Part shown: in pieces, positions 25,111 through 34,374 of the stretch
Position numbering within the stretch: position 1 is the stretch's first letter
How the letters are laid out: every line of letters begins with the position of its first letter
DNA from: Acidobacteriota bacterium
GTDB taxonomy: Bacteria > Acidobacteriota > Terriglobia > Terriglobales > Acidobacteriaceae
Assembly (NCBI GenBank): GCA_018268755.1
Contig: JAFDVW010000016.1
Span: 62,001-126,000, forward strand
DNA length: 64,000 bases
Reading direction: 5' to 3'
Position numbers and translations under genes: made by a program
Notes under the pieces: model-generated
What the model saw: the letters and a program-made list of their open reading frames with translations, nothing else
Databases searched by the model: none
What the model was told of the DNA's origin: nothing

Positions 25111-26634
25111 CTAGAACTTGCTCTCAAAACTGACGAGCGCGGATTCCAGCTTCCATTGCACGCGGGCGCGCTCGCTGCCATCGAGGAACTTCTGGCACGC
25201 GGCGGAAGGCTTGGGCGCATCCGCGCAAGCCGCCACGGGACGATAGTCCCTGACATCCGCCCACAAACTAGCCCCCGGCAGAAAACTGTGCTCCAGGCTC
25301 TGGCGCGCCAGGTCTTTCAGATCGGCGTAGGACAGACTGTAGGTCTGCGCGGCGCGCAACCACTCCTGGGTCATATCGCTGCGCGAGACCCCCTGATCGT
25401 CCGTCGCCAGGGCCACGGGCACCCCGAAGCGGCGATAGGCGGGGAAAGGATGTTCCTCTCCTCCCACGTTGAGGATCACATCGTTGGAGGTCAGGCAGAT
25501 TTCTACCAGCACATGTTTCTGCGCCATCTCCTTGAGCAGGCCGGCGGCGTCTTGTTCATGCATGACAGCGACGCCGTGCCCGATGCGCTCGGCATGGCCG
25601 CGTTCGATGGATTCGCGGATGTGAAAGCGCAGGCCTTCGGGCGGCACCAGGCCGGGAGCAAGTTCCCCCGCATGCAGGGTGATGTGCACTTTGGGATAGA
25701 CGCCATGCAGGTAGTCGAGCATCTGCATGTGCAGGCGGAAGTCCTGCATGGGGACATACCAATCTTCCGGCATGACCAGGTTGAGGCCGACAAAGCGCGG
25801 GTCTTGGGCAGCCAGTTCGAAGCCCAGCAGTATCTGCGCGAAGACCTGCTCACGGGGCAGGCCGCGCAGCACCTGATAGAGATAGCGCACCTGGACGCTG
25901 CAGCCCGGCGCGGCTTGCGGCGTGCGGCAATGCAGGAGCGCACGCATGCGCGCTTCGTCGTCATCAAGCTTGGCGCGAGTAGCGGCGGCGATATCCGGCA
26001 GGCCGGCGGCCAGCATCTTCTGGCGCAGGCCGGCGAAGTCATTGTTGGCGTCCCAGCCCGCGTTGCTGCCGAGCTGCGGCGCGGCCATGCCGTCGGCGGT
26101 GTGCATAAGTTCGAGATACTGCAGGTGGTCGTTGGCGGCGCGGGTAGCGGCTTCGGCCAGAGCGTCCCCGACATGGGTATTCAGAGCCATGATGAATTTG
26201 TCGAAGGTGGCGAAGAAGTGGTCGTGGCCGGATTCTTCCCCGCGCCAGTTGCGCATGGACCAGGCGTCGATGATCGAGTTATACAGCACGTGGTCGCCAT
26301 AGGCGCAGCGGATGGCGGGCTTGGCGGTGAAGCGATCGCAGGAGGCATCGCAGGGGGGCGCGATCAGGATGGAAGTGGTGCGATCGACGCACAGGCCGTC
26401 CTTAGCGGCGTAGTCGATCAGGTTCTCGGCATAGAGCGCGCCCGCGAGATGGTTGTGCAGATCCCCACCCTTAGGCATGTCGTGCAGGAAAGCCTGCAAC
26501 AGCGGCGTGTTGTTGCGGATGGAGCGATAGTAGGCGGCGGTGCGCTGCTCGGGGGCGTTTCCCTGGGCGGCCGCGAAAGCCGCCAGCAGAGTCGTCAGGA
26601 TGAAAACGGCGAAGCGGGGCACGCGGCAGTCCAC
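25111..26634 (-). CDS. Secreted adenosine deaminase-family protein
   Basis: A 507-residue protein with a signal peptide (FAVFILTTLLAAFAAAQ) and an adenosine/AMP deaminase TIM barrel. Metal and catalytic motifs are KGGDLHNHLAG (HxH), ITLHAGE, ERIGHGVAV, CLTSND and VALATDDQGVSRSDMTQE. This is the layout of adenosine deaminase, with an added N-terminal helical region and a 60-residue insert (PPCDASCDRF, cysteines possibly disulfide bonded), as in extracellular growth-factor-type deaminases. Deamination of adenosine outside the cytoplasm is the likely reaction. The start is GTG at 26634 with an AAGGAGG site upstream. The C-terminal cysteines C490-region also suggest an exported protein. Confidence 0.9.
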   Translation of the reverse strand: MDCRVPRFAVFILTTLLAAFAAAQGNAPEQRTAAYYRSIRNNTPLLQAFLHDMPKGGDLHNHLAGALYAENLIDYAAKDGLCVDRTTSILIAPPCDASCDRFTAKPAIRCAYGDHVLYNSIIDAWSMRNWRGEESGHDHFFATFDKFIMALNTHVGDALAEAATRAANDHLQYLELMHTADGMAAPQLGSNAGWDANNDFAGLRQKMLAAGLPDIAAATRAKLDDDEARMRALLHCRTPQAAPGCSVQVRYLYQVLRGLPREQVFAQILLGFELAAQDPRFVGLNLVMPEDWYVPMQDFRLHMQMLDYLHGVYPKVHITLHAGELAPGLVPPEGLRFHIRESIERGHAERIGHGVAVMHEQDAAGLLKEMAQKHVLVEICLTSNDVILNVGGEEHPFPAYRRFGVPVALATDDQGVSRSDMTQEWLRAAQTYSLSYADLKDLARQSLEHSFLPGASLWADVRDYRPVAACADAPKPSAACQKFLDGSERARVQWKLESALVSFESKF

Positions 26635-26747
26635 TCAAGCCTCCTTGCAAGCAGGAAGCGGAATTCTACTGGGTTGCGGGAAAGTTTGCTATCGCGGATG
26701 CCGCGCCGAGGCGGAGTTCCCGCGGCCCTCTAATTTTGAGCCGATCC

Positions 26748-28043
26748 CTATTTCTCCTTCACATAGAACGGGGTGTTAGCGGTGGCGGCGCCGCCATGGC
26801 CGTCATGCACGGCGACAAAGACGCGATAGGCGCCGGGCTGCTGCGGAGCGCGGAAGGTAGCGCTGGCCCCCTCGGCGTGCAGCAAGGCCTCAGGATGGGC
26901 CGGGGGAACGGCTTCGGCATCGCCGCCTTCCCGGGCATCGTGGGTCTCTTCGCGCACTTCCCAGTCGTAAATCAGCTTGTCGCCGTCCGGATCTTTGGCG
27001 ACGACAGACGCAGTCCACTCTGAACCGGGAGCAACTTCCTTTTCGGCGGCAGAAGAGTGGATCGGGGAAATTTCCGGGGAGCGATTGGCGGGCCACTTTC
27101 CCGTCCATTCGTAGCTAATCACGTCTACGGCGGCGGTCTTTTCCACGCCGCCCTTGCCATCCGGCAACAGCAAGCCAAACCAGGTGTGGGTGCGCTCCTG
27201 CTTGGCGCCCCAAAGGAACACATAGCTGCCGAAGGCCAGATGGCCCGCTCCCTTCACGGAGTGCTCGTAGCTGCGCTGATAGGTTTCGGCTTTTTCGCTG
27301 CTGGTTGGCTCCAGCGGCACATTCCAGGAGGTCTTCGGCCGCTCCCACCACCCGACAGGACCAAACTCGGTGACGATATAGGGGCGATCGAGTCGCTGGG
27401 CGCGCACGTCGTCAATCACGGTGGCCATCCGGCCATAGGCATTGATGCCCAGAATGTCCACGTCGGGGCAATGCTTCATGAACTCGACCAGCTTGATGGC
27501 ATGGGGGCCCAGGCCGGCAATCACGGTCATGGTGGGGTGGTTGGGATCGATGCGGTGGATCTGGCGGGCGATATCGTTGACCGCTTTCCAGATTTCCGGC
27601 TTTGTCCCGTCCCCTTCCATTTCGTTGCCGATGCCCCACACCAAAATGGCCGGATCATTTTTGTAGCGCTCGACCGCGGCAATGGCCGAATCGTATTGTT
27701 TCTTCACCTGCGCCGGGTCGCCGTAGTCGAAGCCATGGCGCTCCGGGGCCATGGCCAGGCCGGCGGCCACGGTCAGGCCCAAGCGATGCGCCCCCTGCAA
27801 GGCCGGCCCGATCTCGTCCGGAGACGCATCCCAGGTGCGAATGGAGTTTCCCCCCAGGTTCTTCAACAAATCCAGGTGCAGATTTCCCCCCGCACCGACA
27901 ATGTAGTAAGGCTGGCCGGCCCGCAGCAGCAGCCAACCGTCGGCGACCTTTTTGATTTCCACCTTGACCGGCTTGGGCTGCGCCAGAAGCCCACAGCTGC
28001 ACGCGAAAATCAGCAAGAGGGCATGAACAAGTCGATTTCTCAT
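26748..28043 (-). CDS. Secreted glycoside hydrolase (clan A TIM-barrel, GH2/GH5-like) with C-terminal Ig-like domain
   Basis: A 431-residue protein with a signal peptide (ALLLIFACSCGLLA). The barrel has LVWGIGNEMEG carrying the acid/base glutamate and YIVTEFGPVGWW carrying the nucleophile, the pair expected for clan GH-A enzymes. YFYxVGAGG-type start of the barrel (YYIVGAGGNLHLDLLKNLGG) resembles GH2 C-terminal modules. A C-terminal domain of about 100 residues (ASVVAKDPDGDKLIYDWEV) is PKD/Ig-like and probably binds polysaccharide or spaces domains. Substrate is not predictable. ATG at 28043 has GAGGTG upstream. Confidence 0.85.
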   Translation of the reverse strand: MRNRLVHALLLIFACSCGLLAQPKPVKVEIKKVADGWLLLRAGQPYYIVGAGGNLHLDLLKNLGGNSIRTWDASPDEIGPALQGAHRLGLTVAAGLAMAPERHGFDYGDPAQVKKQYDSAIAAVERYKNDPAILVWGIGNEMEGDGTKPEIWKAVNDIARQIHRIDPNHPTMTVIAGLGPHAIKLVEFMKHCPDVDILGINAYGRMATVIDDVRAQRLDRPYIVTEFGPVGWWERPKTSWNVPLEPTSSEKAETYQRSYEHSVKGAGHLAFGSYVFLWGAKQERTHTWFGLLLPDGKGGVEKTAAVDVISYEWTGKWPANRSPEISPIHSSAAEKEVAPGSEWTASVVAKDPDGDKLIYDWEVREETHDAREGGDAEAVPPAHPEALLHAEGASATFRAPQQPGAYRVFVAVHDGHGGAATANTPFYVKEK

Positions 28044-28436
28044 GAGAAATTCACCTCAAAAACTTTCACCGATCCAAAGTATACGCCTGAAAAATCGCCG
28101 GCCCGGGGGAAGGCGGTCCCGCTCGCGCCAGAAAGAAATCGGCAAAGCCTTGCCCCGAGCCATATTTGCCGCAATTTTCACAGTGCTGCTGACAAACAGC
28201 TGGGTAGGCTCATGGCCGGCCAGGGTTTAAGAACGAGGAATTTCGCAAGAAAACTCCCGCTCCTCAACGTCTCGGTTTCCAGGTCCATTCACCGCTTGCA
28301 CCAAAGTCGCTGCAGCGGCCTGTGAACGATGTGCACCTGCTTGAAAAACAAGCAGATAAAGTCCCACGGTTTTGATTGACGCAGAAATTAAAAGGCGTAA
28401 AACAACAATCGTTCTTTGACATCTTCTGTTGTTTTC
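28044..28436. other. Intergenic stretch without recognised gene
   Basis: No reading frame here looks real. It contains the promoter of the glycoside hydrolase gene and AT-rich sequence around 28370-28430 leading into the tandem repeats. Confidence 0.5.
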
Positions 28437-28555
28437 CCGGTTGGCGCGGAGTCCGGGGCTCGAGCGAAGTCGCCCTTCGCACCGCAAGGTGCAGCAAGGG
28501 AAGGCAAGCAAGGGTCTATAGCGAAGTGCTGGTTGAGGCGAACAAGAAGAAACGT
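28437..28555 (+). repeat. Imperfect direct repeat unit 1
   Basis: Begins CCGGTTGGCG, passes through AAGCGAAGTCGC-like and CCGCAAGG sequence, then GGGTCTATAGCGAAGTGCTGG and ends near GAGGCGAACAAGAAG. Unit 2 starts 159 bases later in the same orientation with the same order of blocks. Confidence 0.7.
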
Positions 28556-28595
28556 TGAAGGCAAGATAGAGTCCCGAGGCGTTACGCTGGTTTAT

Positions 28596-28715
28596 CCGGT
28601 TGGCGGTGAGCCCGGAGCCCAAGCAAAGATCGCACGGCGCGACCCGCAAGGAAGCGACGAGAGCAGGTCGGCGAGGGTCTAACGCGAGCTACTGGCCGAG
28701 ACGAATGAGCGCAAC
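28596..28715 (+). repeat. Imperfect direct repeat unit 2
   Basis: Begins CCGGTTGGCGGTGAGCCCGG and continues through CCGCAAGGAAGCGACGAGAG, GGGTCTAACGCGAG and GGCCGAGACGAATGAG, aligning block by block with 28437-28555. The remaining bases to 28845 show no gene. Confidence 0.7.
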
Positions 28716-28845
28716 ACCACCTCGGGACTCTTATTTCTTTCCAGCGTCATTCTGGCGCAAGCAGGCAGTCCACCTCGGCAGGCCCTCCCCTTTTCAGGAC
28801 TGAACTTTCGCGACGGGATGGCGCTGGGCAGAATGCGGCAGGGTT

Positions 28846-29541
28846 TTACGGGCCCTGCTGAATTTGCAGCTTGTCGCTCGACGTGAGGCGGGCCCGGTAG
28901 ATTGTATTTTTGGCCGGCACTTCGGCGACCACATCCACATGCACGTCATAAGCCCCGCGCGGCAGGTTCTCGCCGAAGGGGACTTCCATCTCCAGGGTCC
29001 CCGTCTTCAGGGTGAAGTGCTGATAGCCGATGGCGGTGGCGCGCCCAATCTCATTCACCGCCAGCACGATCACCGTCAGGTCGAAATCATCGCCGGTCTG
29101 ATTGGAAATCTTGACGGAGCCGCCCAGGCGGGACCCGCTGACGTGCGGCGGCGTGCTCCACTCCGCCAGCAGCGGCGCCAACACCTGCAAAGCCAGGTCG
29201 TGATTGCGCTCATGGGCGGGACGGCCGCTGTCGGTGACCGTGATCCTGAACTGAAAGATGCCGGTTTCCGTGGGAATGCCTTCGAGCAGACCATCCGGGC
29301 GCAAGACCAGGCCCACCGGCAGCGTGCCGCCGGCCAGCTTCCATTGCAAGGGCCGAATTCCGCCCTGGGCCTGCAATTCCACGTGGTAGGCCTGGCGAAG
29401 GTAAGCCCGGGGCAAGTCCTTATTCAAAACCACCAGGGGTTCGCCGGTGGCGGCCGCCTGTTGCGCCGGGCAGACCTCGGTCATCAGCAAGGCTGGTAGC
29501 AACAGCAGGAGAAAAATCTGAAATCGGCCGGCAGTTTTCAA
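28846..29541 (-). CDS. Secreted protein with putative Ig-like (Ig_He/BIG-type) domain
   Basis: A 231-residue protein. A signal peptide (FQIFLLLLLPALLMTEVCPA) is followed by a putative Ig domain: LRQAYHVELQAQGGIRPLQW, AGGTLPVGLVLRPDGLLEG and FRITVTDSGRPAHERNHDLA are the typical strand pattern of 'putative Ig' cadherin-like repeats, in which a product is reached by a GxLPxGLxL turn. A second beta domain follows. TTG at 29541 is taken as the start because AGGGA lies about ten bases upstream and the signal peptide begins there; the frame extends further upstream without a signal. The function is probably structural or adhesive. Confidence 0.75.
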   Translation of the reverse strand: MKTAGRFQIFLLLLLPALLMTEVCPAQQAAATGEPLVVLNKDLPRAYLRQAYHVELQAQGGIRPLQWKLAGGTLPVGLVLRPDGLLEGIPTETGIFQFRITVTDSGRPAHERNHDLALQVLAPLLAEWSTPPHVSGSRLGGSVKISNQTGDDFDLTVIVLAVNEIGRATAIGYQHFTLKTGTLEMEVPFGENLPRGAYDVHVDVVAEVPAKNTIYRARLTSSDKLQIQQGP

Positions 29542-29629
29542 GCGATCGGGTCCCTTTCTGGTTTTGCGCAGCTGGTAGGATTCTCCACTCTGGCGCTGGG
29601 TTGGGGGAAGATATCGATGGGACGCTCCC

Positions 29630-32344
29630 CTAGCGCGGCTGGCGCACCAGATTACTGAACAGAACGATGTCGGCTTCGCCTTTGCCGATCGCGGCATAGA
29701 TCGACTTGCCGTCGAGCGACCAAGCCATGCGGCGGGTAATGTAGGTCGCCTGACCGCCGAAGTCGGTCACCCTGCGGAGTTCGCCCCCGGCGGTGGGTTG
29801 CAGCCAGATATTGGTGACCGAGCCATCGACCAGGGCCATGGCCAGCGCCTTGCCATCGCGGGAAAGCACCGGCTGGATGATCAGCCACCAGGGCAGACGG
29901 GAACCGGGAATGCGCGCCAGGGGCTGGCCGTCGGCCGTCTCCGGATGGGCGCGGAAGATCTGCAAGTCGGGAGCGCCATTCTGGCTGGGCAAATCCTTCG
30001 TGTAGTACAGGTCGCCATCGGGCGAAACCGCCGGACGCTCGCCTTCGTCGTGCACCCTGACACTATTCGCTCCATCCGCGGTGACCTTCTTAATGATGTA
30101 GCCGCCGCTCTGGCTGCGCGGCTCCGCATAGTACAGCCAGGAACCATCCGGGGACCAGGTGGCCCAGCCACCGCCCACCGAGACCCGGCGGGGATTGGTG
30201 CCGTCAGCGTTGATGATCCATTGGTCCACATTCCAGCTCTCGCGGCTGCGGGTCACGTAAGAGATATGGCGTCCGTCCGGCGACCACACCGGCACGCCTA
30301 ACGCTTTGGTGGAGTCCTGTTCGAAGGTAATCTGGCGGTCGCGGCCGGTCTGCGTGTCCAGCGCCCAGATGTTGCCGTGCCCGCCGCTGTTGCTGAGATA
30401 GGCGATTTCACGCTCCGTAGCGCCAATCGAAGGAGTCTGCACCACGCCGGTCTGGTGGGTGATCTGCACTGCGCGCGCCACATTTTCTTTCGGGTCACCG
30501 CCCACGGGAAACTTCCAGATATTGAACTGCACGTTGGAGCGGGTGGCCACCAGGTTCCCGGCGCGGTCCATGTCGGGCGACATGAATGAGATTTCGCCAA
30601 AGGTGAGCTGACGGAGCTTTTTTCCGTCCAAGCGGACGGACCACAGGTTCATGATGGGCAAATAAAGCACGGTGTCGCCACGCGAGGAGCTGTAGACAAT
30701 GCCGGAACCATCGGGCAGCCAGGCAAATCCATTCAGCGGGTTGCTGTCCTGCGTGATCTTGCGGGGTTCCACCAGGCTCTTTCCCGCCTTATCCACCGGC
30801 ACGGTAAAAATGTCGTAGTCGAAGGTGCGGCCTTTCTGGAAGCCGAGCAGGCGGTCATCGGGCGACCAGCGCAAGTCGGAACAAATCAGGGTCGAGGGAA
30901 ATTGGCTCACCAGGCGCGGGTCCGAGCCATCGCGGTTGGCGACGACCAGCTCGGTTTGTTCCTGGAAACTGCGAAAGTAAGCCAGTGATTTGCCGTCATG
31001 ACTGACATCGCCGCCGGTGAAACTGCTGGCGATGGGACGAGGCGTGCCCCCCAGGGCGGGAACTTCCCAAATCTTGCCGGACTCCTCCGGGTTCGCGGAG
31101 GGGGAAAAATAAAGGATGGCGGAGGAATCGGCCGACCAGCGTGGGAATTGGTGATCGGCCTCATCATGCGTCAACTGCAGAGGGGACCCGCCGGAGAGCA
31201 AGCGCACCCAAAGCTGGCGATGGCCGCCCACATCCGCAATAAAAGCGACGGTTTCTCCATCCGGCGAGAGCGCGGGCGACTCTTCCACGCCAACAAAATC
31301 GGTGAGCCGGCGCATGAGGACCGGAGGCCGCTCGGGGGAGGAAGGATAGAGCCAGCCGGCCAGCATAAAACCCGTCGCCGCCGCGACCAGCAAGGCCAGG
31401 GTAGCCAGAACAGGAAGCTTCCAGCGCCGCGAGTTCCCGATCATCGCCGCCGCCTTCAGCGCGGAGCCGCTGCCACTTTCCTCGCGCGTGAGCAGCTCCA
31501 GGTTAAAGGCCAGATCACGCGCCGACTGAAAGCGTTCGACGGGATCTTTTTCCAGACAACGGTGGACGATCTTACCCAGGGCCGGGGGCAGGTTGGCGAC
31601 GGAAAGCGCAAGCTCCGGCGGATCATCCTTGAGAATGGCGCTCATGGTATCGGCAGGAGTGGCCCCGGAGAAGGCGCGCTTGCCGGAGAGCATTTCGTAG
31701 AGGATCGCGCCCAGGCTGAAGATGTCGGAGCGATGATCGACGGACTGGGCCCGCACCTGCTCGGGCGACATATATCCCATGGTGCCCAGCACAACCCCGG
31801 GCTGGGTGCTGCTCAAGGTGGCCAGACTGTTGACACTCTCCAGGTTCCCACTCAAAAGCTTGGCCAGTCCGAAATCGAGGATTTTTACGATGCCATCGCG
31901 GGTGAGGTAAAGGTTGTCGGGCTTGAGGTCGCGGTGCACAATGCCGCGCTCATGGGCCGCGCTGAGGCCGCGCGCAATCTGCAGCGCAAAATCGATGGTC
32001 TTGCGGACGGGAATAGGTCCTTGTTCGAGCCGCTCCCGCAAGGTCTGACCTTGCAGCAATTCGGTCACGACATAGCTGACGCCCTGCGCAGTGGAACCAA
32101 AGCGGTACACCACCAGAATATTGGGATGACTCAGGGCGGCGGCGGCGCGGGCTTCCTGCTCGAAGCGCCGCAGCCGCTCGGGATCGCCGGAGAGTTGCAT
32201 CGGCAGGACCTTGATGGCGACCTCGCGGCCCAGGCGGTTGTCCCGTGCGCGATAGACTTCGCCCATGCCACCCGCGCCCAGGGGCGCGAGGACCTCGCAC
32301 TCATCGAACAGCGTGCCGGCCGGGATTGGCATAGGTGCTGGCAT
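29630..32344 (-). CDS. Serine/threonine protein kinase with TolB-like WD40 propeller
   Basis: A 904-residue protein. The N-terminal Hanks-type kinase domain (about 14-285) has GAGGMGEVY, the Lys in REVAIKVLP, HRDLKPDN and DFGLAKL. A single transmembrane segment (LPVLATLALLVAAATGFMLAGW, near 310-332) separates it from an extracytoplasmic propeller made of TolB/WD40-like blades (SPDGETVAFIADVGG, SPDDRLLGF, SPDGRHISYV, SPDGSWLYYA and others). This kinase-plus-propeller plan is abundant in Acidobacteriota. It would phosphorylate cytoplasmic targets in response to periplasmic cues. ATG at 32344 is used; ATG at codon 5 is possible. Confidence 0.93.
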   Translation of the reverse strand: MPAPMPIPAGTLFDECEVLAPLGAGGMGEVYRARDNRLGREVAIKVLPMQLSGDPERLRRFEQEARAAAALSHPNILVVYRFGSTAQGVSYVVTELLQGQTLRERLEQGPIPVRKTIDFALQIARGLSAAHERGIVHRDLKPDNLYLTRDGIVKILDFGLAKLLSGNLESVNSLATLSSTQPGVVLGTMGYMSPEQVRAQSVDHRSDIFSLGAILYEMLSGKRAFSGATPADTMSAILKDDPPELALSVANLPPALGKIVHRCLEKDPVERFQSARDLAFNLELLTREESGSGSALKAAAMIGNSRRWKLPVLATLALLVAAATGFMLAGWLYPSSPERPPVLMRRLTDFVGVEESPALSPDGETVAFIADVGGHRQLWVRLLSGGSPLQLTHDEADHQFPRWSADSSAILYFSPSANPEESGKIWEVPALGGTPRPIASSFTGGDVSHDGKSLAYFRSFQEQTELVVANRDGSDPRLVSQFPSTLICSDLRWSPDDRLLGFQKGRTFDYDIFTVPVDKAGKSLVEPRKITQDSNPLNGFAWLPDGSGIVYSSSRGDTVLYLPIMNLWSVRLDGKKLRQLTFGEISFMSPDMDRAGNLVATRSNVQFNIWKFPVGGDPKENVARAVQITHQTGVVQTPSIGATEREIAYLSNSGGHGNIWALDTQTGRDRQITFEQDSTKALGVPVWSPDGRHISYVTRSRESWNVDQWIINADGTNPRRVSVGGGWATWSPDGSWLYYAEPRSQSGGYIIKKVTADGANSVRVHDEGERPAVSPDGDLYYTKDLPSQNGAPDLQIFRAHPETADGQPLARIPGSRLPWWLIIQPVLSRDGKALAMALVDGSVTNIWLQPTAGGELRRVTDFGGQATYITRRMAWSLDGKSIYAAIGKGEADIVLFSNLVRQPR

Positions 32345-32457
32345 TATAGAGTCTCGTGGTCCCGGGAGGCTGACAAACGTTGGGAAGGGGTGGGTTTGTC
32401 AGAAACCGCGCTGCGCTCGGCTCGGACCGCCGGGGGCGGCTGTCCCTGGGTGGAAAG

Positions 32458-32487
32458 AAAAAAGGGCGCGGTGGAAACCGCGCCCTT
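32458..32487 (-). terminator. Intrinsic terminator of the repeat lipoprotein gene
   Basis: On the minus strand, AAGGGCGCGGT and ACCGCGCCCTT enclose a TTCC loop and run into TTTTTTC, directly after the stop at 32516. Confidence 0.85.
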
Positions 32488-32515
32488 GCTACATCTTTCG
32501 ATACATATCCAGGAG

Positions 32516-33985
32516 TTATTGCTGCTTGCTCATGATGCCGTCGATCTCAATGCCGGCGTCATTTTGCAATACATATCCATCGCTGCCCGAAATCAGATAG
32601 AACACAAGATTATTCGACAGCGAGCTGATGGAACCGGTGGCGCGACCATTACTCGAGACCGAGTAGGAGCCGCCGAGGAAGCTGGGTATAGTAACGCTCC
32701 CCCCTTTATTTAGGGCTTCATTCAGAACCAGGTGTCCAGCGCCATCCCATTGCAAAGTGCCCACCCGGTCATAGGTGGTGTTTTCGGTCACGCTATAGCC
32801 GTGCATCAGGAGACCGAACTGCCCGGTCATGGTGATGTTGGAAAAGCTGGAAACCGTCTGCAGATCGATGGTGCCATCCTCAACGTTGCCGGAGTCCACC
32901 AGGAAGAAGGCGCGGTTGGGAGCGACCAGCCAGGCCACGTCGTGGAAAGAACTGCCGCCGGAGGGAGCAATCGTAATGTCGGCGCGGCCCAGCGAATCCA
33001 CCGCATAGCTGCCGGTGAACGAGGTGTTGATGGCGGTCTGCGTGCCATCGACGACCGCATCCATCGCGCCATTGCTGAGATTGCCGTTGCCATCGGCGGT
33101 GAAGCGGCCCACGGTCTTCGAGCTATCGGGATTTACAGATGTATCACCACGGCTGCCGAAGGCGTAGCTTCCGGAGAGCGAGGCGGTGCTGAACGGACCG
33201 GCGGCCTGTTTTTCGGCGCGCCCGTTGCCAATCCATCCGGACTGGCCATTCAAGTTGGTCACCAGGAAACGCAAGTTGCTGGAGTTCACCACGTAGTACA
33301 CAAACCCGATGGTGAAATTGGAATCGTCGGTGAAGCTGCCCGTGCCGCGGCCGGAGGCATCGGGTGCGTTCAGAGCCCCGGAGGTGATGGTGGGAGTGAC
33401 CAGGGCGCTGGTGTTATTAACGTCGTAGAGTCCGGTAATCGCGCCGCTGTTGATCACCATCTGCCCCACATCCGATTCCGAATCGCTCGATCCCAAGTTG
33501 TGCAACTGAAAGATAAACGTTCCACTGGGGGTGGCGGCGAGAGCGGTGGTGTCCTGCTTTTCGGCAACGCCGCTACCCACGGCTGCAATGGTGCCGGCAT
33601 CGGCCACCATCAGATAAACCTTGGAAGAAGTGACGGCGGTGATGGCCAGATCGAGAGTGCGGCCATTGCCCACATTCAGCGTGATGGAGCCGGTGCCATC
33701 GTTGCTGATGGAATAAGAACCGGTCGTCGAGCCGCTCAGCAAGGAGGTCCCGGCAAACAAGTCGTCGGTGCCAGCGGTAATGTGGCCGGCCCCGTCCGCG
33801 GTAAACACGCCCGATTCGCGGAACGCGCCATAGGAGTTGTCAATGCCGTTGAGCTGGTAAGTATATGGACCACTCAAGGTGGCATTGGAGAAGTTTCCAC
33901 TGGGCGATGGACCGCTGGATCCTCCGCAAGCCACCGAGAGCAGCAATGCGGCGAGAGACAAAAACAAAAGGAACTTCGATTTCAT
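32516..33985 (-). CDS. Lipoprotein built of repeated beta-rich domains
   Basis: A 489-residue protein. The N-terminus is a lipoprotein signal with lipobox LSVACGG. The mature part holds about four diverged repeats of roughly 100 residues, each with a SGxYxYxLxG opening and a GVFTADGAGHITAGTDD-type strand turn (VGRFTADGNGNLSNGAMD, VGTLQWDGAGHLVLNEAL). Proteins of this style are common in Acidobacteriota and are presumed surface exposed; the function is unknown. ATG at 33985 is chosen because it begins the lipoprotein signal; the frame extends 23 codons upstream without meaning. It has its own terminator. Confidence 0.8.
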   Translation of the reverse strand: MKSKFLLFLSLAALLLSVACGGSSGPSPSGNFSNATLSGPYTYQLNGIDNSYGAFRESGVFTADGAGHITAGTDDLFAGTSLLSGSTTGSYSISNDGTGSITLNVGNGRTLDLAITAVTSSKVYLMVADAGTIAAVGSGVAEKQDTTALAATPSGTFIFQLHNLGSSDSESDVGQMVINSGAITGLYDVNNTSALVTPTITSGALNAPDASGRGTGSFTDDSNFTIGFVYYVVNSSNLRFLVTNLNGQSGWIGNGRAEKQAAGPFSTASLSGSYAFGSRGDTSVNPDSSKTVGRFTADGNGNLSNGAMDAVVDGTQTAINTSFTGSYAVDSLGRADITIAPSGGSSFHDVAWLVAPNRAFFLVDSGNVEDGTIDLQTVSSFSNITMTGQFGLLMHGYSVTENTTYDRVGTLQWDGAGHLVLNEALNKGGSVTIPSFLGGSYSVSSNGRATGSISSLSNNLVFYLISGSDGYVLQNDAGIEIDGIMSKQQ

Positions 33986-34374
33986 GGCAAATATTTCCGG
34001 CTTGCGCGCGGCTCCTGAGAAAACGGTGAATTGAAAATCGGCGGACGGAACCAAAGCCTCGCTTGCTTCTAACCCGCAGGGCCGGGCAAAGTTGTCCGTC
34101 CAGGATCGGGAAAGCGTCCCGCAAGGGCCCCATCGCTTTCCCTGACTTACAGATAACCCTCACAATAAGATGATGTTAGGATCGCATACGTTGTAAGCTT
34201 TCAGAACAAACCAAAGTCACTTTCACTCCCTTCAAGAGTACACCGTTCTGTTTGATAATTGAGTTGCGCCACATGGTCCGGGGCCGAAGAGATGGGAAGA
34301 AATCGGCCGCCACCGTGAACAGCTATTCCTCCCCGGCAAGACAAACACACCGGTCTACGGTTTTGTAGGGACAC
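33986..34374. promoter_or_regulatory. Divergent intergenic region between lipoprotein and hybrid kinase genes
   Basis: 389 bases without a gene. Both flanking genes point outward, so two promoters must lie here. A TGATAAT box at 34252-34258 is a weak -10 candidate for the kinase. No repeat was noticed. Confidence 0.45.

Noticed and set aside
28437..28715. Start of a CRISPR array
   Set aside because: Only two diverged 120-base units, far longer than CRISPR repeats, and no cas genes in the window.
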